Shown here: positions 7,611-14,544 of the stretch, piece after piece
Numbering within the stretch: the first letter of the stretch is position 1
How the letters are laid out: every line of letters starts with the position of its first letter
From: DATBMY01 sp036554605
GTDB lineage: Bacteria; Acidobacteriota; Blastocatellia; UBA7656
Assembly (NCBI GenBank): GCA_036554605.1
Contig: DATBMY010000048.1
Coordinates: forward strand, 1-21,917
Length of the DNA: 21,917 nt
Direction of reading: 5' to 3'
Program-made: the position numbers and the translations under genes
Notes under the pieces: model-generated
Told to the model about the DNA's origin: nothing
The model's input: the letters and a program-made list of their open reading frames with translations, nothing else
The model's database searches: none

Positions 7611-7837
7611 GGGCCACCCACCGGCGCTCTAGAAGGGCGAGTAGGGCAATTACCGTTCACAAATTCAACAGCCCCGCCCCCGAGAGGCGCTTAATAGTCT
7701 AAAGTCGGCTGAAAGTTGTAGGCAAAGGGGTTTTAGGCTTTAGATAAATTTCCAGGAGAAGGGCCGGGTGAAGGCCGTGCGAGAAATTCCACAGCCGGGT
7801 GAGGGGATTTACTCATAAGGAGGCCGCCGGGTTAAGC
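7611..7837. other. Intergenic stretch with no recognisable gene
   Basis: Between the conduit promoter and the hsp20 terminator I see no gene with a ribosome binding site, no operator pair and no repeat. Confidence 0.5.
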
Positions 7838-7879
7838 AAAAAAATCAGCCGCGGGCGACACTCAATTCGCTCGCGGCTG
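7838..7879 (-). terminator. Strong Rho-independent terminator of hsp20
   Basis: On the minus strand CAGCCGCGAGCGA and TCGCCCGCGGCTG form a 13-bp stem with one mismatch and an 8-base loop. A seven-T run follows (A run 7844-7838 on the + strand). It is about 50 bp after the hsp20 stop. Confidence 0.9.
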
Positions 7880-7927
7880 GGAAGTAGAGATCCCACTATG
7901 AAGACATTACAGAAAGAAGGAAGTATC

Positions 7928-8395
7928 TTACTTCACTTTGATCTCTATACTCTTCGCTTTCGCCTCTTCGCGTTTCGGTAGCATCAGCGTCAGCAGCCCG
8001 TCCTTGAACTCGGCTACTATCTTGGTCGGGTCGACAAAGGGCGGCAGGGCGAAGTTCCTGTAGAACTCTCCGTAATACCTCTCAAGGCGATGGAAGTTCT
8101 CCTTCTTTACCTCCTCTTCGAATTTGCGTTCGCCGCGGATCATCAGGGTGCTGTTTTCAACCGTGAGAGTGAGCCATTCCTTCTTGACGCCAGGAATCTC
8201 CATCTTCAAGATCACCTCTTTCGGCGTCTCGAAAATGTCGCAGGGCGGCACCCAGGCGGTGAGCGGGAAGCTCTCTTCAGTCGCGGCCATCGGGTTGAAT
8301 CCCTCAAATAACCGGGCGAGTCTGTTTGGCAATAGGTTGAACGGATCGAAATTGCGAGTGGTCCTGATAGGAGCCAGCGCCGTTCCGGTTAGCAT
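7928..8395 (-). CDS. Small heat-shock protein, Hsp20/alpha-crystallin family
   Basis: ATP-independent holdase chaperone that binds unfolding cytoplasmic proteins, 155 residues. A variable N-terminal arm with F-D-P-F-N-L-L and F-E-G-F-N-P leads into an alpha-crystallin domain at about 46-140. Its start is W-V-P-P-C-D-I-F-E-T, and its end has the family signature F-K-D-G-L-L-T-L-x-L-P-K. The tail contains I-E-I, the I-x-I/V motif that docks subunits in the oligomer. AAGGAGG lies 8 bases before the ATG. The gene is monocistronic, with its own terminator. Its leader, judged from the upstream operator pair, is about 326 bases and carries long perfect hairpins, so both Crp-type control and RNA-level control are possible. 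Identification is firm; the regulation is inferred. Confidence 0.95.
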   Translation of the reverse strand: MLTGTALAPIRTTRNFDPFNLLPNRLARLFEGFNPMAATEESFPLTAWVPPCDIFETPKEVILKMEIPGVKKEWLTLTVENSTLMIRGERKFEEEVKKENFHRLERYYGEFYRNFALPPFVDPTKIVAEFKDGLLTLMLPKREEAKAKSIEIKVK

Positions 8396-8403
8396 ATTTC
8401 TAT

Positions 8404-8594
8404 CCTCCTTGCCCAGCTTTCTGGACCATCCAAGCCGCCGCCAGCCCGGTTATGTGGGCAGGTAGGTCCGGCTGGCGGCGGCTATGCGACTTGAGCGATC
8501 CGGGCGCGGCCGGCCGGATTGCCGGTTGAGCCGCGCCCGGTATGATCCTCGGAATCGATCGAGGGTGGCTTGATGACATTACCGAGGATCGCTC
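8404..8594 (-). promoter_or_regulatory. Structured 5' leader of hsp20, candidate RNA thermometer
   Basis: Three nested or consecutive perfect inverted repeats lie just before the hsp20 start: 14 bp (8433-8446 with 8470-8483), 11 bp (8500-8510 with 8530-8540) and 9 bp (8544-8552 with 8582-8590). A competing 9-bp closing pair joins 8493-8501 with 8586-8594. In the mRNA sense the loop segment CCTACCTGCCC (8466-8456) can pair at 9 of 11 positions with GGGCAAGGAGG (8414-8404), which contains the ribosome binding site. Leaders of hsp20 genes in other bacteria often include ROSE or fourU thermometers. I do not see the exact ROSE motif, so this would be a different design if real. Confidence 0.45.
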
Positions 8595-8727
8595 CCGGTA
8601 TACAGTGGAGAGTGGAAGAGTCACGAAGTATATCCGGGAGTTTCGCTTCCATCATAGAGCAGTCTCATCGTTTCATATGAGTTCAGCCTGGCTCGGCCAG
8701 ACTCGCGCCTGGCTTTGCCTGAGGAGC

Positions 8728-8792
8728 ATTCTATTTCCTCGCCTCACCAAAATCTATGACGCCCGTCACCTGTCGGCGTGACCCGAATCACT
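8728..8792 (-). promoter_or_regulatory. Paired Crp/Fnr-type operator and promoter, hsp20
   Basis: The proximal palindrome is TATGACGCCCGTCACC (8755-8770) and the distal one CGTGACCCGAATCACT (8777-8792), 6 bp apart. The -10-like TAGAAT (8728-8733 on the minus strand, five of six consensus bases) puts the start at 8721 and the proximal site exactly at -41.5. The orientation is towards hsp20, not malic enzyme. Confidence 0.75.
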
Positions 8793-9003
8793 GGTCAGGG
8801 ATCAGGAGCCAGGTGTCAAGGGTCAGGGGTCGGAGGTCAGAGGTCAGAGGTCAGGGATTGTTTGTGGAATAGCATTTGAAATCTCAAATAGTATAATTGA
8901 TCTTCCAGAACTACTGACCCCCAACATCTGACCCCCGACCCCTGACCTCTGACCCCTGGCCTCTGACCTCTGACCTCTGACCCCCGACCCCTGACCCTTG
9001 ACT
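8793..9003. repeat. Heptad-armed hairpin repeat element, copy 1
   Basis: The left arm (8793-8855) is a run of GGTCAGA/GGTCAGG-type heptads. The core (8856-8917) reads GATTGTTTGTGG...CCAGAACTAC. The right arm (about 8918-9003) is the reverse complement type, CCTCTGA/CCCCTGA heptads. The arms can fold on each other as a long stem. A second copy about 90% identical in the core lies at 14416-14544. The element fills exactly the space between the hsp20 operator pair (ending 8792) and the malic enzyme operator (starting 9004). No protein is encoded, so it is MITE-like or a palindromic intergenic repeat. Confidence 0.8.
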
Positions 9004-9069
9004 CGTGATGGCAGTCACAACCGATGGTGATGGGTGCGCTAGAGGCGCGCGCCCCGGCGGGCGGAAAAT
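9004..9069 (+). promoter_or_regulatory. Crp/Fnr-type operator with degenerate second site, malic enzyme
   Basis: CGTGATGGCAGTCACA (9004-9019) matches the distal-site pattern. Exactly 22 bp downstream, GGTGATGGGTGCGCTA (9026-9041) keeps the left half (GGTGA) but only the final TA of the right half TCATA. The -10-like GAAAAT (9064-9069) would put the start near 9076. This is the only operator facing the + strand and the weakest of the set. Confidence 0.5.
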
Positions 9070-9147
9070 ATTCCAGGCTTTTGCGGTGAGCTGCCCCGAG
9101 AGGTTCGCGGCCGCTCAATCCGGCCGCACGAGCACACGGAGAAGAAC

Positions 9148-10866
9148 ATGACGTCTACAAGGTGCCAACCGCCGGAATCCGAGGAATCGCTCGAAGTTCA
9201 TATTCACGGTCAACAACTGCTCGATGACCCGTTGCTCAATAAGGGCAGCGCGTTTCCGCGGGAAGAGAGACGAGAATACAAGCTGTCGGGGCTCTTGCCG
9301 CCGCACATTTCCACGATCGACGAACAGCTCGCCCGCACCTACGAGAACTACTCGCAGAAAGAGTCCGACATCGAGCGTTACCTCTTCCTGACCGGGCTTC
9401 AGGACCGCAATGAAACGCTCTTCTACCGCCTCCTTCAGGAACACATAACCGAGATGATGCCGATCATCTACACGCCGGTCGTCGGAGCCGGGTGCCAGCG
9501 TTATAGCCATATATACCGCCGCCCTCGCGGCCTATACATTTCCTATAACGACCGGGATCGCATAGAAGAGTTGCTCGACAACGCCCCCGTCAGCGCGCCC
9601 GAAGTTATAGTGGTCACGGATGGGGAGCGAATATTAGGGCTCGGCGATCTTGGCGTCGGCGGGATGGGAATACCGGTCGGCAAGCTGTCGCTTTACACGC
9701 TTTGCGCCGGAATACATCCCTGCAAAACGCTTCCCATAATGCTGGACGTGGGAACTGACAATTCGAGCCTGCTCTCGGACCCGTTATATCTAGGCTGGCG
9801 TCACAAACGCATGCGCGGCGACGAGTACGACGCCTTCATAGAACTTTTCGTCACGGCCGTAATGCGCAAGTTCCCCAAAGTGCTGCTTCAATGGGAAGAC
9901 TTCTCTAAGAACAATGCCACGCGGCTGCTCGAACGCTACCGAGACCGGCTCTGCACTTTCAACGACGACATACAGGGGACCGGAGCGGTGACGCTGGCGG
10001 GGCTGCTTGCCGCGATGGAGATCACGGCGAGCAAGCTGAGCCTCCAGCGCATAGTCATACTCGGCGCGGGCTCTTCGGCCACGGGAATAAGCGATCAGAT
10101 AGTGACGGCGATGATCAGCGAGGGTCTTACGCGGCAGGAGGCCAGGTCCAGGATATGGCTCATCGATTCGCACGGGCTGGTCCACTCGGAGAGGACCGGG
10201 CTGGAGCCATTTAAGCTGAGGTACGCGCAGAGCGCGGAGGTCATGAAAGATTGGAGCCTTGATAGCCCCGACCGCGTCGGGTTGATGGAAGTCGTCAGCA
10301 ACGTGCGCCCGACCATATTAATAGGGACATCGGCACAGCCGGGGGCTTTTACCGAAGAGGTGATACGCGAGATGGCGCTTCACGCGCCGCGTCCCATAAT
10401 CTTCCCGCTCTCAAACCCGACATCAAAGTGCGAGGCGCTTCCCATAGATCTAATAAACTGGACCGACGGGCGCGCGCTTGTGGCAACCGGCAGCCCGTTC
10501 CCCCCCGTCGTCTTCGATAAGCAGGTCATAAATATCGGGCAATGTAATAACTCGTTCGTCTTTCCGGGCGTTGGCCTCGGCGTATTATCTTCTGGGGCGC
10601 AAAGAGTGACCAACGATATGTTCGTAGCCGCGGCGCGCGCACTCGCCGAGTTCTCGCCCGCGCTGCACGATGAGCACGCATCGCTTTACCCGGCGCTGGA
10701 GAATGTTCGCAAGGTTTCTCGTAGGGTCGCTCTTGCGGTCGCTCGGGAAGCTCAAAGGGCCGGGCTGGCGGAAACTACAAGTGGCGAAGAGCTTGAGCGC
10801 CGCGTCGAAGTGAATATGTGGAAGCCCCACTATGTACCTTACACGCGCGCGGGAAAGCGAGTTTGA
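9148..10866 (+). CDS. maeA: NAD-dependent malic enzyme (oxaloacetate-decarboxylating)
   Basis: Oxidatively decarboxylates malate to pyruvate, CO2 and NADH in the cytoplasm. The 572-residue length matches the MaeA/SfcA type (E. coli MaeA is about 565). The N-terminal malic domain contains L-T-G-L-Q-D-R-N-E-T and the catalytic tyrosine in I-I-Y-T-P (Y108). The catalytic lysine is in G-I-P-V-G-K-L (K179). Metal ligands are E250/D251 (Q-W-E-D-F) and D273/D274 (F-N-D-D-I-Q-G-T-G). The NAD-binding domain starts with I-L-G-A-G-S-S-A-T-G (about 304-313), and S-N-P-T-S-K-C-E follows near 420-430. GGAG lies 8 bases before the ATG. The stop is 19 bp before a monohaem cytochrome gene, so malate oxidation and an electron carrier are likely co-transcribed. 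The pyruvate formed is a substrate for the NifJ encoded at 15593-19150. NAD rather than NADP preference follows from the subfamily. Confidence 0.95.
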   Translation: MTSTRCQPPESEESLEVHIHGQQLLDDPLLNKGSAFPREERREYKLSGLLPPHISTIDEQLARTYENYSQKESDIERYLFLTGLQDRNETLFYRLLQEHITEMMPIIYTPVVGAGCQRYSHIYRRPRGLYISYNDRDRIEELLDNAPVSAPEVIVVTDGERILGLGDLGVGGMGIPVGKLSLYTLCAGIHPCKTLPIMLDVGTDNSSLLSDPLYLGWRHKRMRGDEYDAFIELFVTAVMRKFPKVLLQWEDFSKNNATRLLERYRDRLCTFNDDIQGTGAVTLAGLLAAMEITASKLSLQRIVILGAGSSATGISDQIVTAMISEGLTRQEARSRIWLIDSHGLVHSERTGLEPFKLRYAQSAEVMKDWSLDSPDRVGLMEVVSNVRPTILIGTSAQPGAFTEEVIREMALHAPRPIIFPLSNPTSKCEALPIDLINWTDGRALVATGSPFPPVVFDKQVINIGQCNNSFVFPGVGLGVLSSGAQRVTNDMFVAAARALAEFSPALHDEHASLYPALENVRKVSRRVALAVAREAQRAGLAETTSGEELERRVEVNMWKPHYVPYTRAGKRV

Positions 10867-10885
10867 GATTAAGGAGGAATAGAAG

Positions 10886-11308
10886 ATGAATAAGAAGTCA
10901 TTAGCCGCAGTAATCCTGGCTATCTTTCTCGCGGCTTTGCTGGGCTTTTTGCTATCGGCTCAGGTAAGGGCAGCGGACGATACACAGTATATAAACAAGG
11001 GGCGCAAGCTCTTTTTGCAGTATTGCGCGACATGCCACGGCGAGACCGCCAAGGGCTCGGGCCCGGTGGCCCAGGCCCTGAAATCTGGCGCGCCCGACCT
11101 GACCGTGATACAGAAGGAGGGCGAGAAGTTCCCGTTCTATAGAGTGCAAACGGCAATTGATGGCGAAAAGTCGGTCACGGCGCACGGCACGCGAAAGATG
11201 CCAGTGTGGGGCACGATCCTGCGCGCGACCGACGGGGCGTTACAGAAAGAGGCCGACATATACGCCCTCGTGAAATATATCGAATCGATTCAAGCGGCCA
11301 GGCAGTAA
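10886..11308 (+). CDS. Exported monohaem cytochrome c (class I type)
   Basis: Small electron carrier of 140 residues. A signal peptide or anchor covers about 5-30, with R-A-A as a plausible cleavage site. The haem motif is CATCH (C47, C50, H51), and Met105 in H-G-T-R-K-M-P-V-W-G is the likely axial ligand. The C-terminal helix is I-Y-A-L-V-K-Y-I-E-S-I. AAGGAGG lies 8 bases before the ATG. It is the second gene of the malic enzyme operon and the paralogue of the cytochrome at 2127-2543; the two align almost without gaps across the haem domain. Both genes have Crp-type operators upstream of their transcription units. A terminator follows. Confidence 0.93.
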   Translation: MNKKSLAAVILAIFLAALLGFLLSAQVRAADDTQYINKGRKLFLQYCATCHGETAKGSGPVAQALKSGAPDLTVIQKEGEKFPFYRVQTAIDGEKSVTAHGTRKMPVWGTILRATDGALQKEADIYALVKYIESIQAARQ

Positions 11309-11348
11309 AGGCCGGTATCAATCGAACCTGGGGCGGGTTAATACTTGA

Positions 11349-11381
11349 CGGGCCACGCCAAGAAAGGCGCGGCCCGCTTTT
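11349..11381 (+). terminator. Rho-independent terminator of the malic enzyme-cytochrome operon
   Basis: CGGGCCACGCC and GGCGCGGCCCG form an 11-bp stem with one mismatch around a six-base loop, followed by CTTTT. It starts 40 bp after the cytochrome stop. Confidence 0.85.
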
Positions 11382-11475
11382 GCTGCCTGGTTTCCTGAAT
11401 AGCTCATTGTGAGAATCAGGGTGCAGCCATTTCGAGTCTTGAAGTGGCTTATCCCAAAACCATATATTTGCAAAC

Positions 11476-12633
11476 ATGAAGTCTAAAGAGTCTCCGGGCC
11501 GGATTATTACGATACTCTTACTGGTCTTTTCGCTAGTTCCGGCACTGCGGGCGCAACACAAAGATTCAAAGACTGCCAAAAGCTCGGCGGCTGAGCCTGT
11601 CCTGGAAGCTCAGTTGGAGCGGTTTCTGGAGCAGGTCAAGATCCATCCTCTCTCCGCGCAAGCGCATTACAAACTCGGCGAGACACTTTATGAATTGAGA
11701 AAGAACACAGAGGCCATCGAATCTCTCAGGAGGGCCATTCATCTCAAGCCTGATTACGCGGATGCATACTTCTTTCTGGCTCGCTGCTATTACGAATTAG
11801 GCAATCGTTCCCAGGAGGTGGAAGCCTTCAAGCAGGCGATACGGTTTGACCCGGACAATGCAGAGGCCCTGTTCGAGCTCGCCGTTACCTACGACGACTT
11901 AGGACAGGACGAAGACGCTATAGCGGCGTACTTGCAAGCGACTCGAATCGACCCGAACTATCATGGAGCCTTTCTCAACCTTGGGCGCGCTTATGAGAGA
12001 CAGGATAGGACTTCGGAGGCGATTGCTGCCTATCGAGAGGCAATTAAGATCAAGCCTGACTACGTCCAGGCGTACAACAACCTCGGAACTGCCCTTACGA
12101 CAATGGGGGACCAGGAGGAGGCGGTGACAATGTTCAAGCAGGCCATAAAGATCAAGCCGGACTACGCTCCCGCGCACCACAACCTGGGAACTATATATCG
12201 AGATAAGGGCGGCTTTGAGGATGCAGAGAAATGCTTCCAGCAAGCTCTCAGGAGCAACCCCGAACAGTTTCAAAGCTACGTCTCTCTGGCTCGAACCTAT
12301 GTGGCGATGATGAAGTATGATGAAGCGTTTGGAGCTTTGGAGTCATTGGATGACCTTGAAGTTCAGGAGGTGAGCGATGGGGAGGTTCACTTTGATGCGG
12401 CAAAGGTCTACCTCTCTTTGGGGAGCCACAAAAAGGCGATCGAGTCCATTAAGAAAGGTCTTCGCCTTCTGCCCAAAGCCGCGCGGGCTCGATATGACCT
12501 GGGCTTGCTTTGTCTAGAGGTGGGTGACAAAGCAGGGGCGAAGGAGCAATACGAAGAGCTGAAGAATCTCAACCCGCACCTGGCCGAGAAATTATCGAAC
12601 GAGATTAAGAAGCAGAATCCTTCCAAGAGATGA
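11476..12633 (+). CDS. Exported TPR-repeat protein
   Basis: Probable periplasmic or lipid-free exported scaffold of 385 residues made almost wholly of tetratricopeptide repeats. An N-terminal hydrophobic segment with R-A-Q at its end (about 8-27) looks like a signal peptide. About eight to nine 34-residue TPRs follow from about residue 45 to 375. Examples are A-H-Y-K-L-G-E-T-L-Y-E-L, A-Y-N-N-L-G-T-A-L and A-H-H-N-L-G-T-I-Y, each ending in the D-P-N or K-P-D-Y turn. A C-terminal lysine-rich tail follows. No enzyme domain is present. There is no convincing ribosome binding site before the ATG and no paired operator upstream. It converges on the unrecognised three-gene cluster. It may assist assembly of exported complexes such as cytochromes, but nothing in the sequence shows the partner. 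Confidence 0.85.
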   Translation: MKSKESPGRIITILLLVFSLVPALRAQHKDSKTAKSSAAEPVLEAQLERFLEQVKIHPLSAQAHYKLGETLYELRKNTEAIESLRRAIHLKPDYADAYFFLARCYYELGNRSQEVEAFKQAIRFDPDNAEALFELAVTYDDLGQDEDAIAAYLQATRIDPNYHGAFLNLGRAYERQDRTSEAIAAYREAIKIKPDYVQAYNNLGTALTTMGDQEEAVTMFKQAIKIKPDYAPAHHNLGTIYRDKGGFEDAEKCFQQALRSNPEQFQSYVSLARTYVAMMKYDEAFGALESLDDLEVQEVSDGEVHFDAAKVYLSLGSHKKAIESIKKGLRLLPKAARARYDLGLLCLEVGDKAGAKEQYEELKNLNPHLAEKLSNEIKKQNPSKR

Positions 12634-12771
12634 GAGCAGGCAGAGCTATTGACGCGGCAGGGCAGAGATTGCGTGGGAGAGAGAAGGGCGATTGCGTCTT
12701 CGGAGGTCGCCGCGAACATTTAAGTAAAACGGCGGCCGGGGGGGCTTGCGATGGCGCAATCGCCCAGTCTT

Positions 12772-13338
12772 TTATCTCCCCGCGGTCTGGACATTTCGCT
12801 TTGCGCTCTCGAATACCATATCCGGGTGTTCCGCGCAAAACGACCGCACTATGTGGCAGTTCCAACAGACCGGCTTGTGCGTATCCAGTACCAGCGGGAT
12901 GAGTTCCGGCTGAATCTCTTGCCACTCTACGGTCTTACCCTCGGGCGAAAGAAGCGCCGGCTTATGATCCGTCAGATGAATAGCGCCGAACTGATGGCCG
13001 CAAAAGACGCAAGACTTGTCCGCGTACCAGCTCGCGAGCATGTTGCGGACCAGGCATTCTTCCGGCGCGATCTCAAGCTGGAGAAGGCACTCCTGGCCAC
13101 AATCCTTCTTTTCGGGCCATCGCGTGCAATTGCTCAAGCGCAGTTCGGCCTCGCCGGTCAGGGCGCTCGCCATTGCGTGCTTTGTGTCGACTTCGACCGC
13201 CGCGGGCTTCCTCGTCTCCGGGCAGACGATCACGCGCTTGCCTCTGTATCTGAGGTAGGTGCCGACCAGGGGCGGCACTATGAAATAGAGACCCGCGAAG
13301 ACCAGTAGCAGAATGATAAAGTATAGCTCGCCGGTCAT
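12772..13338 (-). CDS. Cysteine-rich membrane-anchored hypothetical protein
   Basis: I do not recognise a named family. The 188-residue protein has one N-terminal membrane segment (about 5-28) followed at once by R-Y-R-G-K-R, so the positive-inside rule places the rest in the cytoplasm. Ten cysteines follow: C39 (V-C-P-E-T-R-K-P), C71, C80, C84 and C95 (C-T-R-W-P-E-K-K-D-C-x3-C), the pair C110-x2-C113 (followed by G-H), the pair C158-x2-C161 (followed by H), and C168. Two CxxC pairs about 45 residues apart suggest a zinc ribbon or rubredoxin-like metal site. GGGAGGTGG lies 3 bases before the ATG. It is the third gene of the cluster transcribed from 14266, 39 bp after its neighbour's stop. A role in redox sensing or metal handling is only a guess. 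Confidence 0.75.
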   Translation of the reverse strand: MTGELYFIILLLVFAGLYFIVPPLVGTYLRYRGKRVIVCPETRKPAAVEVDTKHAMASALTGEAELRLSNCTRWPEKKDCGQECLLQLEIAPEECLVRNMLASWYADKSCVFCGHQFGAIHLTDHKPALLSPEGKTVEWQEIQPELIPLVLDTHKPVCWNCHIVRSFCAEHPDMVFESAKRNVQTAGR

Positions 13339-13377
13339 CGCCCACCTCCCTTCAAGGGCTGAAGTTTTCAGCCGCTG

Positions 13378-13746
13378 CTAAACAGTCAATTCACCTGCGC
13401 GCTCCCGCTCCAGCCGCTCGATGCTTGAACGGAGCCACTTCTTGTATGCCTCTTCGAGCGCCTGCTGATCCCCGCGGGCCTCCAGGTCCGACAGGGTCTC
13501 CCCCTTCTCCGTAATCGGGATCAGGTGACAGGGCACTTCGCTTTCTCGCATCTCGGCCGGCACCAGTTGCATCAGCACGCACCCGTTCTCATGCGTGTGA
13601 TAGGGATAGCACAAACAACTCGGTGAGTCCTGAAATACGGACGTAGGCTGCCACGGGGTTCGCACCGAGCGGCCATATCCACCCTTCTCGACGAAATCGA
13701 GCTCCGCTCTGAGGACCTCTAGAATGTCGCGATCTTCACTCTCCAT
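13378..13746 (-). CDS. Small Cys/His-rich hypothetical protein
   Basis: Unrecognised cytoplasmic protein of 122 residues with no signal peptide. The start at 13746 is chosen because GGAGGTG lies 5 bases upstream; longer readings run through a perfect hairpin with no ribosome binding site. The central part has a tight cluster of possible metal ligands: C44, C46, H50, H52 and C56 (C-L-C-Y-P-Y-H-T-H-E-N-G-C), then C73-H74 (V-P-C-H-L-I-P). The N-terminus and C-terminus are charged helices (E-V-L-R-A-E-L; about 88-118). It is the middle gene of the three-gene cluster. Metal or Fe-S binding is possible from the ligands alone. Confidence 0.72.
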   Translation of the reverse strand: MESEDRDILEVLRAELDFVEKGGYGRSVRTPWQPTSVFQDSPSCLCYPYHTHENGCVLMQLVPAEMRESEVPCHLIPITEKGETLSDLEARGDQQALEEAYKKWLRSSIERLERERAGELTV

Positions 13747-13768
13747 AAAACACCTCCGACCGTATAGG

Positions 13769-13795
13769 CTGCTGCCGTGAACTCCACGGCAGCAG
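13769..13795. other. Perfect hairpin in the leader of the 122-residue protein gene
   Basis: CTGCTGCCGTG and CACGGCAGCAG form an uninterrupted 11-bp stem with a 5-base loop, 23 bp before the start at 13746 and 60 bp after the stop of the preceding gene. There is no T run. It could be an RNA-processing or stability element that sets different levels for the genes of this operon. Confidence 0.5.
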
Positions 13796-13855
13796 TCCCG
13801 AGGCAGCACGAGTATATAAGAAGGCCAGCAATTCTATAGGGGTGAACCGTTCGGC

Positions 13856-14266
13856 TTATTTTGCGTTCGCCAGTGGCACCTTATGACCTTCAGTCTCGCC
13901 GGGGAATCTGTATTCGGTAACTTCCGGCAGACCCGTCGCGGCATCATAGCCCGACAGCAGTACGGTGAACGCATCGGACTTGGTCCTCTCGACCGGTATG
14001 CAGTGGAACGAGACCACAAGCTTGCCCTGCTTGCCCCCGCTATGCTGGTATATGTAGGTGCAATCTAGCCCCTGAGCCATCTTCTCGTCGTCATGCACAA
14101 ACAGGTATTCACCCTTTAAAATGACGGTGAGCAGCTTAACCGGCTCCGTGAATTCCACAACCGCCCTTTGTTGCTTTGGCGCCCCCGCCCTTATGCTCGC
14201 TTGCAGCAGACTGCTGCCTAGAATAAGAGCGCCCGCGATCATCGCCATTGTCATGTAACGCTTCAT
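13856..14266 (-). CDS. Exported small hypothetical protein
   Basis: Unrecognised 136-residue exported protein. GGAGGTG lies 6 bases before the ATG at 14266, which settles the start against longer readings. A signal peptide covers about 1-23 (M-K-R-Y, then a hydrophobic core, then L-Q-A-S). The mature part is predicted mostly beta: V-V-E-F-T-E-P-V-K-L-L, V-I-L-K-G-E-Y-L-F-V-H-D-D-E-K-M-A and L-V-V-S-F-H-C-I-P-V. Two cysteines (D-C-T-Y and H-C-I-P) could form a disulphide. It is the first gene of the cluster and has the best operator pair of the window, 99-136 bp upstream, including a perfect TGTGA-N6-TCACA. Function unknown; its position argues for a role under the same conditions as the cytochromes. 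Confidence 0.78.
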   Translation of the reverse strand: MKRYMTMAMIAGALILGSSLLQASIRAGAPKQQRAVVEFTEPVKLLTVILKGEYLFVHDDEKMAQGLDCTYIYQHSGGKQGKLVVSFHCIPVERTKSDAFTVLLSGYDAATGLPEVTEYRFPGETEGHKVPLANAK

Positions 14267-14336
14267 AGTGTCACCTCCTGGGCCGCGCCTCTTGACGCGC
14301 TTTGAACTCCCGCGAGACTCGCTCGCTGACAGTCTG

Positions 14337-14402
14337 ACTATATGACTTTTGCTTTTCAAAGGGCTATGACCACAATCACTTATGGTTGTGACGGCCGTCA
14401 CA
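14337..14402 (-). promoter_or_regulatory. Paired Crp/Fnr-type operator and promoter, three-gene unknown cluster
   Basis: The proximal palindrome is TATGACCACAATCACT (14365-14380). The distal one is TGTGACGGCCGTCACA (14387-14402), a perfect 16-bp palindrome identical in both halves to the E. coli CRP half-site TGTGA. The gap is 6 bp. The -10-like TATAGT (14337-14342, minus strand) gives a start near 14330 with sites at about -42.5 and -64.5. The leader is about 64 bases. Confidence 0.8.
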
Positions 14403-14415
14403 GCCAGGGGGCATA

Positions 14416-14544
14416 TCAGAGGTCAGGGGTCAGAGGTCGGGGGCCGGGGGCAGGGATTGTTTGCGGAATAGCATTTGAAAGATCAAATATACTATTTGAT
14501 CTTCCAGAACTACTGACCCCCGACCTCTGACCCCCGACCTCTGA
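14416..14544. repeat. Heptad-armed hairpin repeat element, copy 2
   Basis: Left heptad arm 14416-14454, core about 14455-14515 and right arm about 14513-14544 in the same orientation as copy 1, with shorter arms. The core contains GATCAAAT, a five-base loop and ATTTGATC (14481-14501), a perfect 8-bp hairpin extendable to 12 bp with one mismatch. It begins 13 bp after the operator pair and ends on the base before the stop codon of the flavoprotein gene. It may act as that gene's 3' hairpin. Confidence 0.8.

Noticed and set aside
8400..8624. 74-codon minus-strand frame upstream of hsp20
   Set aside because: It has no ribosome binding site, and its sequence is explained by the GC-rich hairpins of the leader.
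8793..9003. CRISPR array from the repeated seven-base units
   Set aside because: Units are contiguous without spacers, are arranged as opposing arms, and no cas gene is present.
12835..12870. C-W-N-C-H in the 188-residue protein read as a haem c site
   Set aside because: The basic residues right after the only membrane segment put this domain in the cytoplasm, where haem c is not attached. A paired CxxC metal site explains the cysteines better.
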